DNA of 64,000 bases from Kocuria palustris (GTDB taxonomy: Bacteria; Actinomycetota; Actinomycetes; Actinomycetales; Micrococcaceae). The translations under genes and the position numbers were made by a program. The notes under the pieces were generated by a model. That model did not search any database, had not been told where the DNA came from, and saw only the letters and a list, made by a program, of their open reading frames with translations. Location: contig NZ_VDOR01000010.1 of assembly GCF_007666205.1 (NCBI RefSeq), positions 33,669-97,668 of the forward strand, read 5' to 3'. Positions 33,213 to 41,910 of the stretch are shown here, piece after piece. The stretch's first letter is position 1, and the number at the start of each line of letters is the position of its first letter.

Positions 33213-33252
33213 ATCAGCCGATCGGCTGATCCTGGGCTGCGCCGATCGGCGT
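33213..33252. promoter_or_regulatory. Two palindromes sharing the core GCCGATCGGC, candidate response-regulator operator
   Basis: The first is a perfect 18-base palindrome (33213-33230); the second is a 12-base palindrome (33240-33251). Their centres are 24 bases apart. They lie between the divergent kinase and ABC-permease genes, about 150 bases before the permease start. Confidence 0.55.
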
Positions 33253-33381
33253 GCGCAGGACCGGCCCGCCGGCCGATGCCCCGGGCCCCTCCCGCGACGG
33301 ACAGTGGAGCCTCCAGCACATCGGGGACCGCGCGGCGCGTCCTGCCGCAGGCCCCGCCCCGACCCGCCAGGAGTGACCTGC

Positions 33382-34491
33382 ATGTTCCTGTCCCTGCGCG
33401 ATCTGCGCTTCGCGCGCGGCCGCTTCGCCCTGATCGGCTCCGTGGTCGCCATGATCACGGTGCTGGTCGTGATGCTCACGGGGCTGACCAACGGGCTGGG
33501 ACACCAGTCCACGTCCGCGCTCGAGCGCCTCGAGGCGCCCCGGATCGCCCTGGCCGCCGGACAGGGCGACGAGGACCCGGCCTACGACGACTCCCGCATC
33601 GACGCCCAGCAGGCCCGCTCCTGGGCCGAGGCCGAGGGCGTCGAGGCCGTCGAGCGCTTCGACGTCGGCCGCACGCAGCTCGAGCACGACGGCACGTCGT
33701 CCTCCGCAGCGCTGCTCGGCCTGGAGCCGGGCACCCGCCTGGCCCCCGAGCTCGAGATCCTCGAGGGCCAGGGGCGCCCGGGAGCTGGGCAGACCGTGCT
33801 GTCGGAGGAGATCGCGCAGGCCCTCGGGGTCGGGGTGGGCGACGACCTGGACGCCGGGCCGGCCTCGCTCGAGGTCGTCGGCATCGCGGCCGACGAGTGG
33901 TACTCGCATTCCCCCGTGGCCTGGACCTCCACGGAGGACTCGGCGCAGCTGCTGCGCATGGACGACGGCCGCAGCAGCGCCCTGGCGATCTTCCCCGCCG
34001 ACGGCCTCGGCCCGGGGGAGGTCGACGAGCTGCTGGCCGAGCAGGACGCGGCGTCCGGCACGTGGAGCGCCGACACCGACGGCTCCTTCGCCGCGCTGCC
34101 CGCCTACAGCTCCGAGCGCGGCTCCCTGCTGATGATGCAGGGCTTCCTCTACGGGATCGGCGCGCTCGTGGTGATCGCGTTCCTGACGGTGTGGAGCATC
34201 CAGCGCACGCGTGAGGTCGCGATCCTGCGGGCCCTCGGCGCCTCCCGCGGCTGGGTCCTCAGGGACGCCCTGGTCCAGTCGGCGGCCGTCCTCCTGGGCG
34301 GCACGGCGCTCGGGCTGCTGATCGGCGGCATCGGCGGGGTCCTGGTCGCCGGCGTCGTCCCGTTCGCCCTGACGCCGGCCACGACGCTGCTGCCGGCCCT
34401 GGGGATCCTCGTCCTCGGCCTGGCGTCCGCCCTGCTGGCCGTGCGCCGCGTGACCGCCGTGGATCCGCAGATCGCGCTGTCGGCGCCGTGA
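33382..34491 (+). CDS. ABC transporter permease of the MacB/FtsX type
   Basis: A 369-residue protein from ATG 33382, 8 bases after AGGAG. One N-terminal helix (about 15-37, LIGSVVAMITVLVVMLTGL), an extracytoplasmic domain (about 40-245), then three helices (about 255-275, 305-335, 340-360). FLTVWSIQRTREVAILRALGASRGWVL is the classic FtsX-domain coupling region. It forms, with the next gene, an exporter or lipoprotein-release-type ABC system. The stop overlaps the region just before the ATPase gene. Divergent from a two-component system, as in peptide-resistance modules. Confidence 0.92.
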   Translation: MFLSLRDLRFARGRFALIGSVVAMITVLVVMLTGLTNGLGHQSTSALERLEAPRIALAAGQGDEDPAYDDSRIDAQQARSWAEAEGVEAVERFDVGRTQLEHDGTSSSAALLGLEPGTRLAPELEILEGQGRPGAGQTVLSEEIAQALGVGVGDDLDAGPASLEVVGIAADEWYSHSPVAWTSTEDSAQLLRMDDGRSSALAIFPADGLGPGEVDELLAEQDAASGTWSADTDGSFAALPAYSSERGSLLMMQGFLYGIGALVVIAFLTVWSIQRTREVAILRALGASRGWVLRDALVQSAAVLLGGTALGLLIGGIGGVLVAGVVPFALTPATTLLPALGILVLGLASALLAVRRVTAVDPQIALSAP

Positions 34492-34541
34492 TGCGCACCC
34501 GCCCCCGGCCGTCCACCCGTCCCGACCCGAAGGAGACCGGC

Positions 34542-35306
34542 ATGACCCTCCTGAGCAGCACCCCCGCTCCCTGGCGGTCCCCTGCGGCCGCCGAGCCCGC
34601 CGCCCCCGCCCCGCTGCGGATCCGCGATGTGCGGCTGAGCTGGCCCGACGGCCAGGACGACGACGGCCGCCCCCGCACCGTCCACGCCCTCGACGGCGTG
34701 AGCCTCGAGGCCCGCGCGGGCATCCTGACCGCCGTCTCCGGGCCCTCCGGCTCGGGCAAGTCGTCGCTGCTGTCCGTCATCGCAGGGCTCGTGAGCCCGA
34801 GCGCGGGGGAGGTGCTGGTCGACGGCCGGGACGTCGCGGCCATGAGCCCCGAGCAGCGCACGAGGATGCGCCGCGACAGCATCGGGCTCGTGTTCCAGCA
34901 GCCCAACCTGCTCGCCTCGCTCACCGCCCGGGAGCAGCTGCTGCTCACCGCGCACATCGCCGGGCTGGGCCGACGGGCCCGGAGGGAGGCCGCCGAGCGG
35001 GCCGACGAGCTGCTCGAGCTGCTCGGGCTGGAGGCGGCGGCCGGGCGCCGAGCGCATCAGCTCTCCGGAGGGCAGCAGCAGCGCGTCAACATCGGCCGCG
35101 CGCTGATGACCAGCCCCGCGGTCATGCTGGTCGACGAGCCCACGGCTGCGCTGGACCACGAGCGCTCGGCGGCGGTCATGCAGCTGCTGCGCGAGACCAC
35201 CCGGCGCTTCGGGATCGCGACCGTTCTGGTCACCCACGAGACCGAGCTGCTCGAGGCCGGGGACCGCCGGCTGCGCATGCTCGACGGCCGGCTGAGCGAG
35301 GACTGA
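34542..35306 (+). CDS. ABC transporter ATP-binding protein (LolD/MacB-like)
   Basis: A 254-residue ATPase. Walker A GPSGSGKSSLLSVIAG (about residue 70), Q loop GLVFQQPNLLASL, signature LSGGQQQRVNIGRALM, Walker B VMLVDEPTAALDHE and H loop VLVTHETELL are intact. The RVNIGRALMTSP context is typical of lipoprotein- and peptide-exporting MacB-class ATPases. ATG 34542 is chosen because AAGGAG lies 6 bases upstream; an earlier ATG at 34491, overlapping the permease stop, would add 17 Pro/Arg-rich residues. It powers the preceding permease. Confidence 0.94.
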   Translation: MTLLSSTPAPWRSPAAAEPAAPAPLRIRDVRLSWPDGQDDDGRPRTVHALDGVSLEARAGILTAVSGPSGSGKSSLLSVIAGLVSPSAGEVLVDGRDVAAMSPEQRTRMRRDSIGLVFQQPNLLASLTAREQLLLTAHIAGLGRRARREAAERADELLELLGLEAAAGRRAHQLSGGQQQRVNIGRALMTSPAVMLVDEPTAALDHERSAAVMQLLRETTRRFGIATVLVTHETELLEAGDRRLRMLDGRLSED

Positions 35307-35370
35307 ACCGCTGGGCCCGTACCGGGCGACGGGCGCGGGGGCCCGGGCCGCGCCGGGGCCGGGGACGACG

Positions 35371-35404
35371 AAGGCCCCGTCTCCCGGGAGGGGGACGGGG
35401 CCTT
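35371..35404. terminator. Terminator after the ABC operon and tRNA-Thr
   Basis: An 11-bp stem (35371-35381 with 35394-35404) with a 12-base loop sits between the plus-strand ATPase gene and the minus-strand tRNA. Confidence 0.7.
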
Positions 35405-35411
35405 CTGCGCG

Positions 35412-35484
35412 AGCCGCCTGCCGGAATCGAACCGGCGACCTATTCATTACGAGTGAATCGCTCTACCGACTGAGCTAAGGCGGC
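35412..35484 (-). tRNA. tRNA-Thr (anticodon CGT)
   Basis: A 73-base cloverleaf: acceptor GCCGCCT/AGGCGGC, D arm with AGCTCAGTCGGTAGAGC, anticodon stem ATTCA/TGAAT with loop CTCGTAA, and T arm GCCGGTTCGATTCCGGC. The CGT anticodon reads ACG, threonine. CCA is not encoded. Confidence 0.95.
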
Positions 35485-35776
35485 GCGACGGGACCCTCGC
35501 AGGGTCACAGCGCGGATGACACCTTAGCATCGCCGCGCCGGAGCGTCACAATCGACCGGCGGCGCGCGGGCGGGACCCCCGATCGACGCGTCCCGGCGCC
35601 GGCGGGGGCAGAGTTCGCTCGTCGTTCACCCCAGCTTCCGTGGGCGTCTGCGGATCAGGCCCGCCGCGCCGTGACCATGGGGTGTCAAGCCTTCGTGCTT
35701 GAGAATTCATACTGTTCGCGGTGAACGGCCCGGTGCCCTGAACGACGAGCAGGGATCGACCACACAAGGAGCGCCG

Positions 35777-36496
35777 GTGCCCCTCCGAACCGACATCGCC
35801 CGCAACCTCCGCCTCGCGTTCATCGACATGTCCGGGACGTCGTTCCAGGACAACGGGATCATGGAGCAGGCCTTCACCCGGACCCTCGAGACCCTCGGGA
35901 TCGATGCCTCCTCGGAGCGCTTCTCGGGGATGCTCGGCTTCGTGCGGGACACGCTCGGCCAGTCCAAGGTCCGGGTCTTCCAGCACCTGTTCCAGGACGA
36001 TCCGGCCACGGCGGCCGAGGCGAGCCGGGAGTTCGAGCGCCAGTTCGACGACCTGCTGCGCACCGACGTCGTCGAGCCCGTCCCCGGCGCGGAGGACGTC
36101 ATCCGCGGCTTCCAGGACGCCGGTCTCAGGGTGGTCCTGGCCACGAGCTACAACCGCCACAGCCAGAACCAGATCCTGGAGCACCTCGGCTGGATGGGCC
36201 TGGCCGATCTGAGCCTGTGCCCCTCCGACGCCGGCCGCGGGCGCCCGTACCCGGACATGATCCTCACGGCGCTGCTGGCCCTGGACCTGACCGACGTCCG
36301 CGAGGTCATGGTGGTCGGGGACACCGCCGCCGACATGCTCTCCGGGCGCCGCGCAGGGTCCCGGGCCAACGTGGGCGTGCTGACCGGGGCGCACCGGGAG
36401 GACTCGCTCATGGCGGCCGGGGCGGACGCCGTGGTCGATTCGCTGCGCGACATCCCCGGGCTGCTCGACCTCCCGCTGCGCTCCCGCACCCCCTGA
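35777..36496 (+). CDS. Phosphonatase-like HAD-superfamily hydrolase
   Basis: A 239-residue protein starting at GTG 35777, 5 bases after AAGGAG. HAD motif I is LAFIDMSGTSFQD (nucleophile Asp and acid Asp/Ser pattern of phosphonatase-like enzymes, usually DMAGTTV), motif II is VVLATSYNRHSQ, and motif IV is VMVVGDTAADMLSGRRAG. The helical cap (about 25-95) follows motif I. The group is related to phosphonoacetaldehyde hydrolase (PhnX), but the Schiff-base lysine of true phosphonatases is not evident, so it is probably a phosphatase of unknown substrate. The 292 bases upstream (35485-35776) show a -10-like TACTGT (35710-35715) and little else. Confidence 0.85.
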   Translation: MPLRTDIARNLRLAFIDMSGTSFQDNGIMEQAFTRTLETLGIDASSERFSGMLGFVRDTLGQSKVRVFQHLFQDDPATAAEASREFERQFDDLLRTDVVEPVPGAEDVIRGFQDAGLRVVLATSYNRHSQNQILEHLGWMGLADLSLCPSDAGRGRPYPDMILTALLALDLTDVREVMVVGDTAADMLSGRRAGSRANVGVLTGAHREDSLMAAGADAVVDSLRDIPGLLDLPLRSRTP

Positions 36497-36538
36497 GCGC
36501 TCATCCGGCCGGGGACGACGGCGGCCCGACCGCGTGCC

Positions 36539-38128
36539 TCAGAGCTGGGGGTCCCGGCAGACGGCGCCCTCCTCGGGCAGGCTCCCGTCGACCAGGAACC
36601 CGTCCACGGCCTCCACGATGCAGCCGTTGCCGGACGAGTACGACACGTGGCCCATGCCCTCGCGGGTGAGCAGCCGGGCGCTGCCCAGCTGCTCGGTCAG
36701 CGCCTCGGACCAGGCATAGGGGGTCGCGGGGTCCTCGGTGCCGCCGACCACCAGGATCTCCGCGTCGCCGGTGTACTCGGCGGGCTCGTCGCGGCCCGCC
36801 GGGCCGAACGGCCAGCCCTGGCACGCGGCCTCGGAGTAGCCCAGATAGGGCCCGAAGGTCGGGGCCCGCTCGGTCAGCACCTCCTGCTGGGCGGCCAGCT
36901 CCTCGTCCGTGAGGGACTCGTCGGTCGAGTCGAGGCAGTTCACCGCCGTGAACGACGTCGTCGAGTTGCCGTGGTAGCTGCCGTCCGGCCGGCGGCCGTG
37001 ATTGGCGTCCGAGAGCTCCTGCAGGGCCGCGTAGTCGCCGTCCGATGCCTTGCGCAGGGCCTCGTCCAGGGTCGAGTAGGTCGCCGTGCTGTACAGCGGC
37101 GTGATGATGCCCTCGGCGACCTGCACCGGCGTCACCCGACGGCCGTCGGCGCCGGTGATCTCCTCGTCCGCCGAGCGGGCCAGGATCCGCCGCACCTCCT
37201 CGAATCCGTCCTCGACCGAGCCCTCGGCGAAGCACTCGGGGGAGTCCGCGGTGCAGTGCTCCAGGAAGTCGCGCAGCGCGTTCTCGAAGCCCTCGGCCTG
37301 CGCGAGCGAGACATCGCTGTTGGAGACCTGCGGGTCGACCGCGGCATCGAGCACGAACCGGCCCACCCGATCGGGGAACTGCCGCGCGTACTCCGCGCCG
37401 ATGTGCGTGCCGTAGGAGAAGCCCAGGTAGTCGGTCCGGTCCTGGCCCAGGACCGCGCGCAGCACGTCCATGTCCCGGGCCACGGAGGCGGTGTCCATGT
37501 GCTCGAGCACGGGACCGGAGCGCTGCGCGCAGTCCCGCCCGAGGTCGCGGTACTCGCCGCGCAGATCGTCGACCGAGCGCTGCTGCGGGTCGAAGGCTGG
37601 CAGGGAGCGCCAGGCATCGCGCTCGGCGTCGTCGGCGAAGCACTCGATCCCGTCGGAGCGCGAGACGCCGCGGGGGTCGAAGGACACGATGTCGTAGGCG
37701 CCGCGCAGCTCCTCCCCGAACAGGCCCCCGGCCCCGGCGATCAGGTCCACGCCCGATCCGCCCGGCCCGCCGGGATTCACGACGAGCGCGCCCTCGGCGG
37801 CCTCGCCCTCTGAGGCCAGCCGGGACAGCGCGACGGTCGTGGTCCCGCCCTCGGGATCCGCGTAGTCCACCGGGACGGTGAGCTCCGCGCACTCCTGGTC
37901 CCCGTCGCCGCCGAGCAGCCCGGAGAGGCCGCCGGAGCCCTCGCACGCGCCCCAGTCGAGCTGCTGGCCGTAGTACCGGTCCATGCCGGCCGCGGCCCCC
38001 TCGGGGACGTCCGCCTCCCGGGGGCCCTCGCCGCCGGTGCAGGCGCCGAGGCCCAGGGCGGCGACGGCCGCGAGCGCGGCCAGCCGCGCCCGCCGGCGCG
38101 GGCGAGCTGAAGCAGTCATCCGGGGCAT
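36539..38128 (-). CDS. Lipoprotein alpha/beta-hydrolase, tripeptidyl aminopeptidase (TAP) family
   Basis: About 529 residues from ATG 38128 (a second ATG at 38119 is equally possible). A lipoprotein signal peptide ends in the lipobox LGLGACTGG. The alpha/beta-hydrolase fold shows VVNPGGPGGSGVD (oxyanion region), DIVSFDPRGVSRSDGIEC, nucleophile GFSYGTHIGAEYA (Ser), then VVGGTEDPATPY (Asp) and EGMGHVSYSSGNGC (His), and the C-terminal TAP_C domain. It is similar to Streptomyces SlpD/Tap-type exported peptidases that remove tripeptides or act on short peptides at the cell surface. Order tmk-holB-this gene-tRNA-Thr is kept in related Micrococcales. Confidence 0.92.
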   Translation of the reverse strand: MPRMTASARPRRRARLAALAAVAALGLGACTGGEGPREADVPEGAAAGMDRYYGQQLDWGACEGSGGLSGLLGGDGDQECAELTVPVDYADPEGGTTTVALSRLASEGEAAEGALVVNPGGPGGSGVDLIAGAGGLFGEELRGAYDIVSFDPRGVSRSDGIECFADDAERDAWRSLPAFDPQQRSVDDLRGEYRDLGRDCAQRSGPVLEHMDTASVARDMDVLRAVLGQDRTDYLGFSYGTHIGAEYARQFPDRVGRFVLDAAVDPQVSNSDVSLAQAEGFENALRDFLEHCTADSPECFAEGSVEDGFEEVRRILARSADEEITGADGRRVTPVQVAEGIITPLYSTATYSTLDEALRKASDGDYAALQELSDANHGRRPDGSYHGNSTTSFTAVNCLDSTDESLTDEELAAQQEVLTERAPTFGPYLGYSEAACQGWPFGPAGRDEPAEYTGDAEILVVGGTEDPATPYAWSEALTEQLGSARLLTREGMGHVSYSSGNGCIVEAVDGFLVDGSLPEEGAVCRDPQL

Positions 38129-38198
38129 CCGATCTCGATCGTCCGGTGGTGGGCGGCCGTCCCGGGCCGCGGCGCGGGACGGCCGCGGGCGCTGCCGG

Positions 38199-39338
38199 TC
38201 ACAGCAGCGAGACGGCCATCGCCTCGAAGGCCAGTCCGGCGGCGGCATTGGTGCGGATCCGCGTCCGCGTGCGCGCGATCGTGTCGATCCGCTCGAGCGA
38301 CTCCTCGGGCGCGGAGTTGGCCGCGTGGTCGCGCAGCGCATCCGCGATGTGCTGGTTGACCAGCTCCGACCCGGTGCCCAGCTGCAGCGTGAGGGCATCG
38401 CGGTAGAACGTGGTGAGGTCGATCAGGAAGCGGTCCAGGGTGTCGGTGCGCACCCGCTTGGAGCGCCGCTTCTGATCCTCCTCCAGCCGCCGGAGCGCGC
38501 TGCGCACGTTCGGCGGCATCCTGCCGGAGTCGGCCGCGCCCAGGGAGGTGAGCAGGTGGGCCCGCTCCTCCTCGTCGCGGGCCTCGGACTCGGCGGTCGC
38601 CTCCTCCTCGGCGAGCCTGGTCAGCCGCCCGGCCTCGCGCACGGCGTCGGCGACCCCGTTCAGCCGCAGCGGCATCTCCACGACCCGGCGACGACGCTCG
38701 CGGGCGTCGTCGTAGAGCGCCAGGCGCCGTGCCACGCCCACGTGCGACTGGGCCAGGCGCGCGCACTCCAGGGCGCGCTGCGCCGGGACGCCGTCGCGGC
38801 GCTCGAGCAGCTGCGCCACGGCCTCGACGGGCGGCACGCGCAGCGTCACCGGGCGGCAGCGCGAGCGGATGGTGACCAGGACGTCGCTGGGGCTCGGCGC
38901 GCACAGCAGCCAGATGGTCCCCGGGGGCGGCTCCTCGATGGCCTTGAGCATGACGTTCGAGGTGCGCTCGGCCATGCGGTCGGCGTCCTCGATCACCATG
39001 ACGCGCCACCGGCCGACGGAGGGCCTGTCCTGGGCGCGCACCACGAGATCGCGCGCCTCGTCGATGCGGATCTCCGAGTGCTCCGTGCGGAAGTGCGTGA
39101 GATCGGCGTGCGAGCCGGCCCGCACCGTCCGGCAGGCCGCGCACCGACCGCACCCGCGCTCGGCCGGATCGGGCTGCTCGCACAGCAGGGCGGCGGCCAG
39201 GGCCAGCGCCGCGTGCGATCGCCCGGAGCCCGGCGGCCCGGTCACGAGCCACGCGTGCGAGGGCTGCTCGTCGCGCGCCGCGCGCGCCAGCTGGTCGACG
39301 ACGGCGTCCTGCCCCACGAGGTCGTCCCAGACGCTCAT
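38199..39338 (-). CDS. holB: DNA polymerase III delta-prime subunit
   Basis: A 379-residue clamp-loader subunit. Its ATG (39338) overlaps the tmk stop in ATGA. AAA+ features: VWDDLVGQDAVVDQLARAA at the start, modified P-loop GPPGSGRSHAALALA (Arg in place of the Walker A Lys, so ATP hydrolysis is unlikely), the four-cysteine zinc module CGRCAACRTV, VMVIEDADRMAERTSNVML and the IRSRCRPV sensor/arginine-finger motif. It works with DnaX (tau/gamma) and delta to load the sliding clamp in DNA replication. It is paired with tmk as in most actinobacteria. Confidence 0.95.
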   Translation of the reverse strand: MSVWDDLVGQDAVVDQLARAARDEQPSHAWLVTGPPGSGRSHAALALAAALLCEQPDPAERGCGRCAACRTVRAGSHADLTHFRTEHSEIRIDEARDLVVRAQDRPSVGRWRVMVIEDADRMAERTSNVMLKAIEEPPPGTIWLLCAPSPSDVLVTIRSRCRPVTLRVPPVEAVAQLLERRDGVPAQRALECARLAQSHVGVARRLALYDDARERRRRVVEMPLRLNGVADAVREAGRLTRLAEEEATAESEARDEEERAHLLTSLGAADSGRMPPNVRSALRRLEEDQKRRSKRVRTDTLDRFLIDLTTFYRDALTLQLGTGSELVNQHIADALRDHAANSAPEESLERIDTIARTRTRIRTNAAAGLAFEAMAVSLL

Positions 39339-40114
39339 CGCCGACCGCCCGTCGTCGCGGGGGCGATGCCGCCGGCGGCCGGACCGCTCGCCGTCGGGTC
39401 TCCCGGCACCGGATCGCCGGAGGCCTCCCGCCGCGTCCTCAGCAGCTCGAGCACGCGCTCGCGGATCCGCTCGGCGAGGCGGTCCACGGGGGAGTCCGCC
39501 GGGAGCACCAGATAGCGCTCCGGCGCGGAGCCGGCGAGGTCCAGGAAGGCCCGGCGGACCTCTTCGTGGAAGGGCGCCGGCTCCTGCTCCATGCGATCCG
39601 CGGCCCGGTCCGCGCGGCGCCGCCGCCCGGTGTCCTCCGGGACGTCCAGCAGAACGGTCAGATCGGGCAGCAGCCCGTCGACGGCCCACAGGTTCAGCTC
39701 CCGCACCGCCGCCGGGCCCAGACCGCGGGCGGCGCCCTGGTAGGCCACCGAGGAGTCGAGGTAGCGATCGGTGAGCACGGCGACGCCGTCGGCCAGGGCC
39801 GGACGCAGCGTGCGCTCGACGTGCGCGCTGCGCGAGGCCGCGAACAGCAGGGCCTCCGTGCGCGGATCCACCGGAGCGTGCTCGGGGTCCAGGACCAGCG
39901 AGCGGATCTGCTCGCCCATGGCCGAGCCGCCGGGCTCGCGGGTGTGCAGCACCGGGACCCCGCGCTCGCGCAGGGACTCCGCCAGCAGGCGCAGCTGGGT
40001 GGACTTGCCGGCGCCGTCGCCGCCCTCGAACGCGATGAACGCGCCGCGCGCGGCGGCGGGGGCGTGCGCGGCCGCATCCGCGGAGATGCTCGCAGGGGTG
40101 CTCTGGGTCCTCAC
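39335..40114 (-). CDS. tmk: Thymidylate kinase
   Basis: A 259-residue kinase from GTG 40114 (VRTQSTPASISAD). P-loop FEGGDGAGKSTQLRLLAE (about residue 30), HTREPGGSAMGEQIRSLVL, the DRYLDSSVAYQGAARGLG motif and a lid with RRRRADRAADRMEQEP identify the DRX/EP-type enzyme. It makes dTDP from dTMP. About 20 residues at the N-terminus and 35 at the C-terminus (Ala/Gly/Pro-rich) exceed the E. coli enzyme. There is no Shine-Dalgarno; TACAGT ends 6 bases before GTG, supporting this start over an open frame reaching to 40297. Confidence 0.94.
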   Translation of the reverse strand: MRTQSTPASISADAAAHAPAAARGAFIAFEGGDGAGKSTQLRLLAESLRERGVPVLHTREPGGSAMGEQIRSLVLDPEHAPVDPRTEALLFAASRSAHVERTLRPALADGVAVLTDRYLDSSVAYQGAARGLGPAAVRELNLWAVDGLLPDLTVLLDVPEDTGRRRRADRAADRMEQEPAPFHEEVRRAFLDLAGSAPERYLVLPADSPVDRLAERIRERVLELLRTRREASGDPVPGDPTASGPAAGGIAPATTGGRR

Positions 40115-40120
40115 ACACCC

Positions 40121-40126
40121 ACTGTA
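40121..40126 (-). promoter_or_regulatory. -10 hexamer TACAGT for tmk-holB
   Basis: Minus-strand TACAGT with a 6-base gap to GTG 40114. It is divergent from the -10 at 40181. Confidence 0.45.
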
Positions 40127-40180
40127 GGGGCCCGCCCGGACATCGCGGATGCGGGCATCGGGGCTGTGGGCCGGCGGTCG

Positions 40181-40186
40181 TAGGCT
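40181..40186 (+). promoter_or_regulatory. -10 hexamer TAGGCT for the transsulfuration enzyme
   Basis: TAGGCT ends 7 bases before ATG 40194, with no ribosome binding site between. Confidence 0.45.
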
Positions 40187-40193
40187 GTTGGGC

Positions 40194-41459
40194 ATGATCC
40201 CGCAGACCCCGGACGACCGCCTGTCAGCCTCCGCTTCCGCGCCCTCCCGGGAGGCCTCCGCCGAGAGCGGACCGCACGGCCTGCGCCCGGCGACCATCGC
40301 GGTGTCCGGGGGCCGGCCCGCGCCGGAGAACGACGCCCCCGTCGGGCCGCCGATCGTGCTGAGCTCGACCTACCGGGGCTCGGGCCCGCCCGTTCCCGGG
40401 GAGCGGATGTACGGCCGGGTGTCCAACCCGACGTGGGAGGACCTCGAGGGCGTCCTGGGCCGACTCGAGGAGGCGCGGCTGCCCGCCCTGGCCTTCGGCT
40501 CGGGCGCGGCGGCCCTGTCCGCGGTGCTGTCGCTGGTGCCGCCGGGCGGCCGGGTGATCGTGCCCCGGCACGTCTACATGGGCACCGCGACCCTGGTCCG
40601 CGAGGCCGAGGCGGAGGGGCGGATCTCGGTCGGCGCCGTCGACGTCGAGGACACCGACGCCGTCCTGACGGCCGCCGAGGGGGCGGATCTGGTCCTGCTC
40701 GAGTCGCCCACGAATCCCATGCTCGAAGTCGCCGACCTGCCCGCGATCCTGGCGGGCACTCGGCGCCTGGGGGTGCTCACCTGCGTCGACGGGACCTTCA
40801 CGACCCCGCTGCTGCAGCGGCCGCTGACCTGGGGCGCGGACATCGTCGTGCACTCGGCCACCAAGTACCTCTCCGGCCACTCCGACGTCGTCCTGGGCGC
40901 CGCCGTGACCTCGGACCCCCGGCTGAGGGAGCGGCTGCACGCCCACCGCTCCGGCCACGGAGCGATCCCCGGCCCGTTCGAGGCATGGCTGGCGCTGCGG
41001 GGGGTGCGCACGCTGTCCCTTCGGGTCGAGCGCGCCTGCGCCAATGCCGCGGAGATCGCCCGGCGGCTGCAGTCCCACCCCGCCGTCCGCGCCGTGCGCT
41101 ATCCGGGGCTGCCGCAGGACCCCGGTCACGAGCGCGCGGCCCGTCAGCTCGACGGCGGCTTCGGAGCCGTCGTCGGCCTGGTCGTCGACGGCAGCGCATC
41201 CGCGGCCGATCGCGTGGTCGAGGCCCTGCGGCTGTGGGTGCCGGCGACCTCCCTGGGCGGGGTCGAGTCGCTCGTCGAACGACGGCGCCGCCACCCCGAG
41301 GAGCAGGCGAGCGTCCCCGAGTCGCTGCTGCGGCTCTCGGTCGGCATCGAGGACGTCGAGGACCTGTGGGACGACCTCCGCGGCGCCCTGGACGCGGGGC
41401 TGCCCTCCTCCGACCGAGAGGGGCCCTCCTCGGTCCGGACGGTAGGATCGGGGACATGA
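40194..41459 (+). CDS. Cystathionine gamma-synthase/lyase-like PLP enzyme
   Basis: A 421-residue member of the Cys/Met-metabolism PLP family. YGRVSNPTWEDLEGVLGRLE, ALAFGSGAAALSAVLSL, SPTNPMLEVADLP and the Schiff-base motif HSATKYLSGHSDVVLGA (Lys near residue 225) are present, with a normal C-terminal ESLVERRRRH and LRLSVGIEDVEDLWDDL. Length and lack of the MetY insertion favour cystathionine gamma-synthase or gamma-lyase, but the usual substrate-determining residues cannot be judged by eye. About 35 extra residues lead the protein. It is divergent from tmk, and its stop overlaps the next gene's ATG as ATGA. Confidence 0.88.
   Translation: MIPQTPDDRLSASASAPSREASAESGPHGLRPATIAVSGGRPAPENDAPVGPPIVLSSTYRGSGPPVPGERMYGRVSNPTWEDLEGVLGRLEEARLPALAFGSGAAALSAVLSLVPPGGRVIVPRHVYMGTATLVREAEAEGRISVGAVDVEDTDAVLTAAEGADLVLLESPTNPMLEVADLPAILAGTRRLGVLTCVDGTFTTPLLQRPLTWGADIVVHSATKYLSGHSDVVLGAAVTSDPRLRERLHAHRSGHGAIPGPFEAWLALRGVRTLSLRVERACANAAEIARRLQSHPAVRAVRYPGLPQDPGHERAARQLDGGFGAVVGLVVDGSASAADRVVEALRLWVPATSLGGVESLVERRRRHPEEQASVPESLLRLSVGIEDVEDLWDDLRGALDAGLPSSDREGPSSVRTVGSGT
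41443..41448 (+). promoter_or_regulatory. Internal -10 hexamer TAGGAT for the DUF2516 gene
   Basis: TAGGAT sits inside the last codons of the preceding gene and ends 7 bases before ATG 41456. It could drive a second, leaderless transcript. Confidence 0.4.
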
Positions 41460-41806
41460 CCTTCACCTCCATCATCCTGCTGGCCGTCGCGCTGGTCGAT
41501 GTCGCGGCCATGGTGCTGGTGACCGTCCTCGCGGCCATGGCCTTCTTCCACGCCCTGACCGTCAAGCCGATCCAGTTCGAGCGCGCGTTCAAGCGCACCC
41601 GGACCTTCTGGCTGCTCGTGACGGGCGCGTGCCTGCTGTTCACCGCCCTCATGTCGGTGCCCGCCGTGATCGCCCTGCTCACCGGCGGCATCCCCCAGCT
41701 GGGCGGCATGTTCGTCCTGCTGATCGCGGCCACCGCCTCCGGCGTCTACCTCGCCGACGTGAAGCCGGCCGTGAACGTCGAGTCCTCGGGTCCGTCCGCC
41801 TGGTGA
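41456..41806 (+). CDS. DUF2516-family membrane protein
   Basis: A 116-residue protein with three hydrophobic helices (about 4-32, 50-72, 80-98) separated by the basic loop PIQFERAFKRTRTFW, which resembles the conserved DUF2516 segment of actinobacterial membrane proteins (often KxxxAF.AAxKxTKxFW). The start ATG overlaps the previous stop. Function is unknown; in related genomes it lies near gpm and phoU, as here. Confidence 0.85.
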   Translation: MTFTSIILLAVALVDVAAMVLVTVLAAMAFFHALTVKPIQFERAFKRTRTFWLLVTGACLLFTALMSVPAVIALLTGGIPQLGGMFVLLIAATASGVYLADVKPAVNVESSGPSAW

Positions 41807-41898
41807 CGCCCCGGTGACGGGGCCGACGGCGGCACCCGATCGCGGCCGGCGCCGCGGACAACCCCGTGGCCGAGGTCGCCCGGGGCCCGATCAGGTGT

Positions 41899-41904
41899 GA
41901 TACT
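41899..41904 (+). promoter_or_regulatory. -10 hexamer GATACT with TG extension for gpm
   Basis: TGTGATACT, an extended -10, ends 6 bases before ATG 41911. No Shine-Dalgarno is present. Confidence 0.45.
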
Positions 41905-41910
41905 TGCGAT

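Noticed and set aside
35485..35776. Riboswitch or small gene between tRNA-Thr and the HAD hydrolase
   Set aside because: Only a -10-like TACTGT and a plain leader with AAGGAG are visible.
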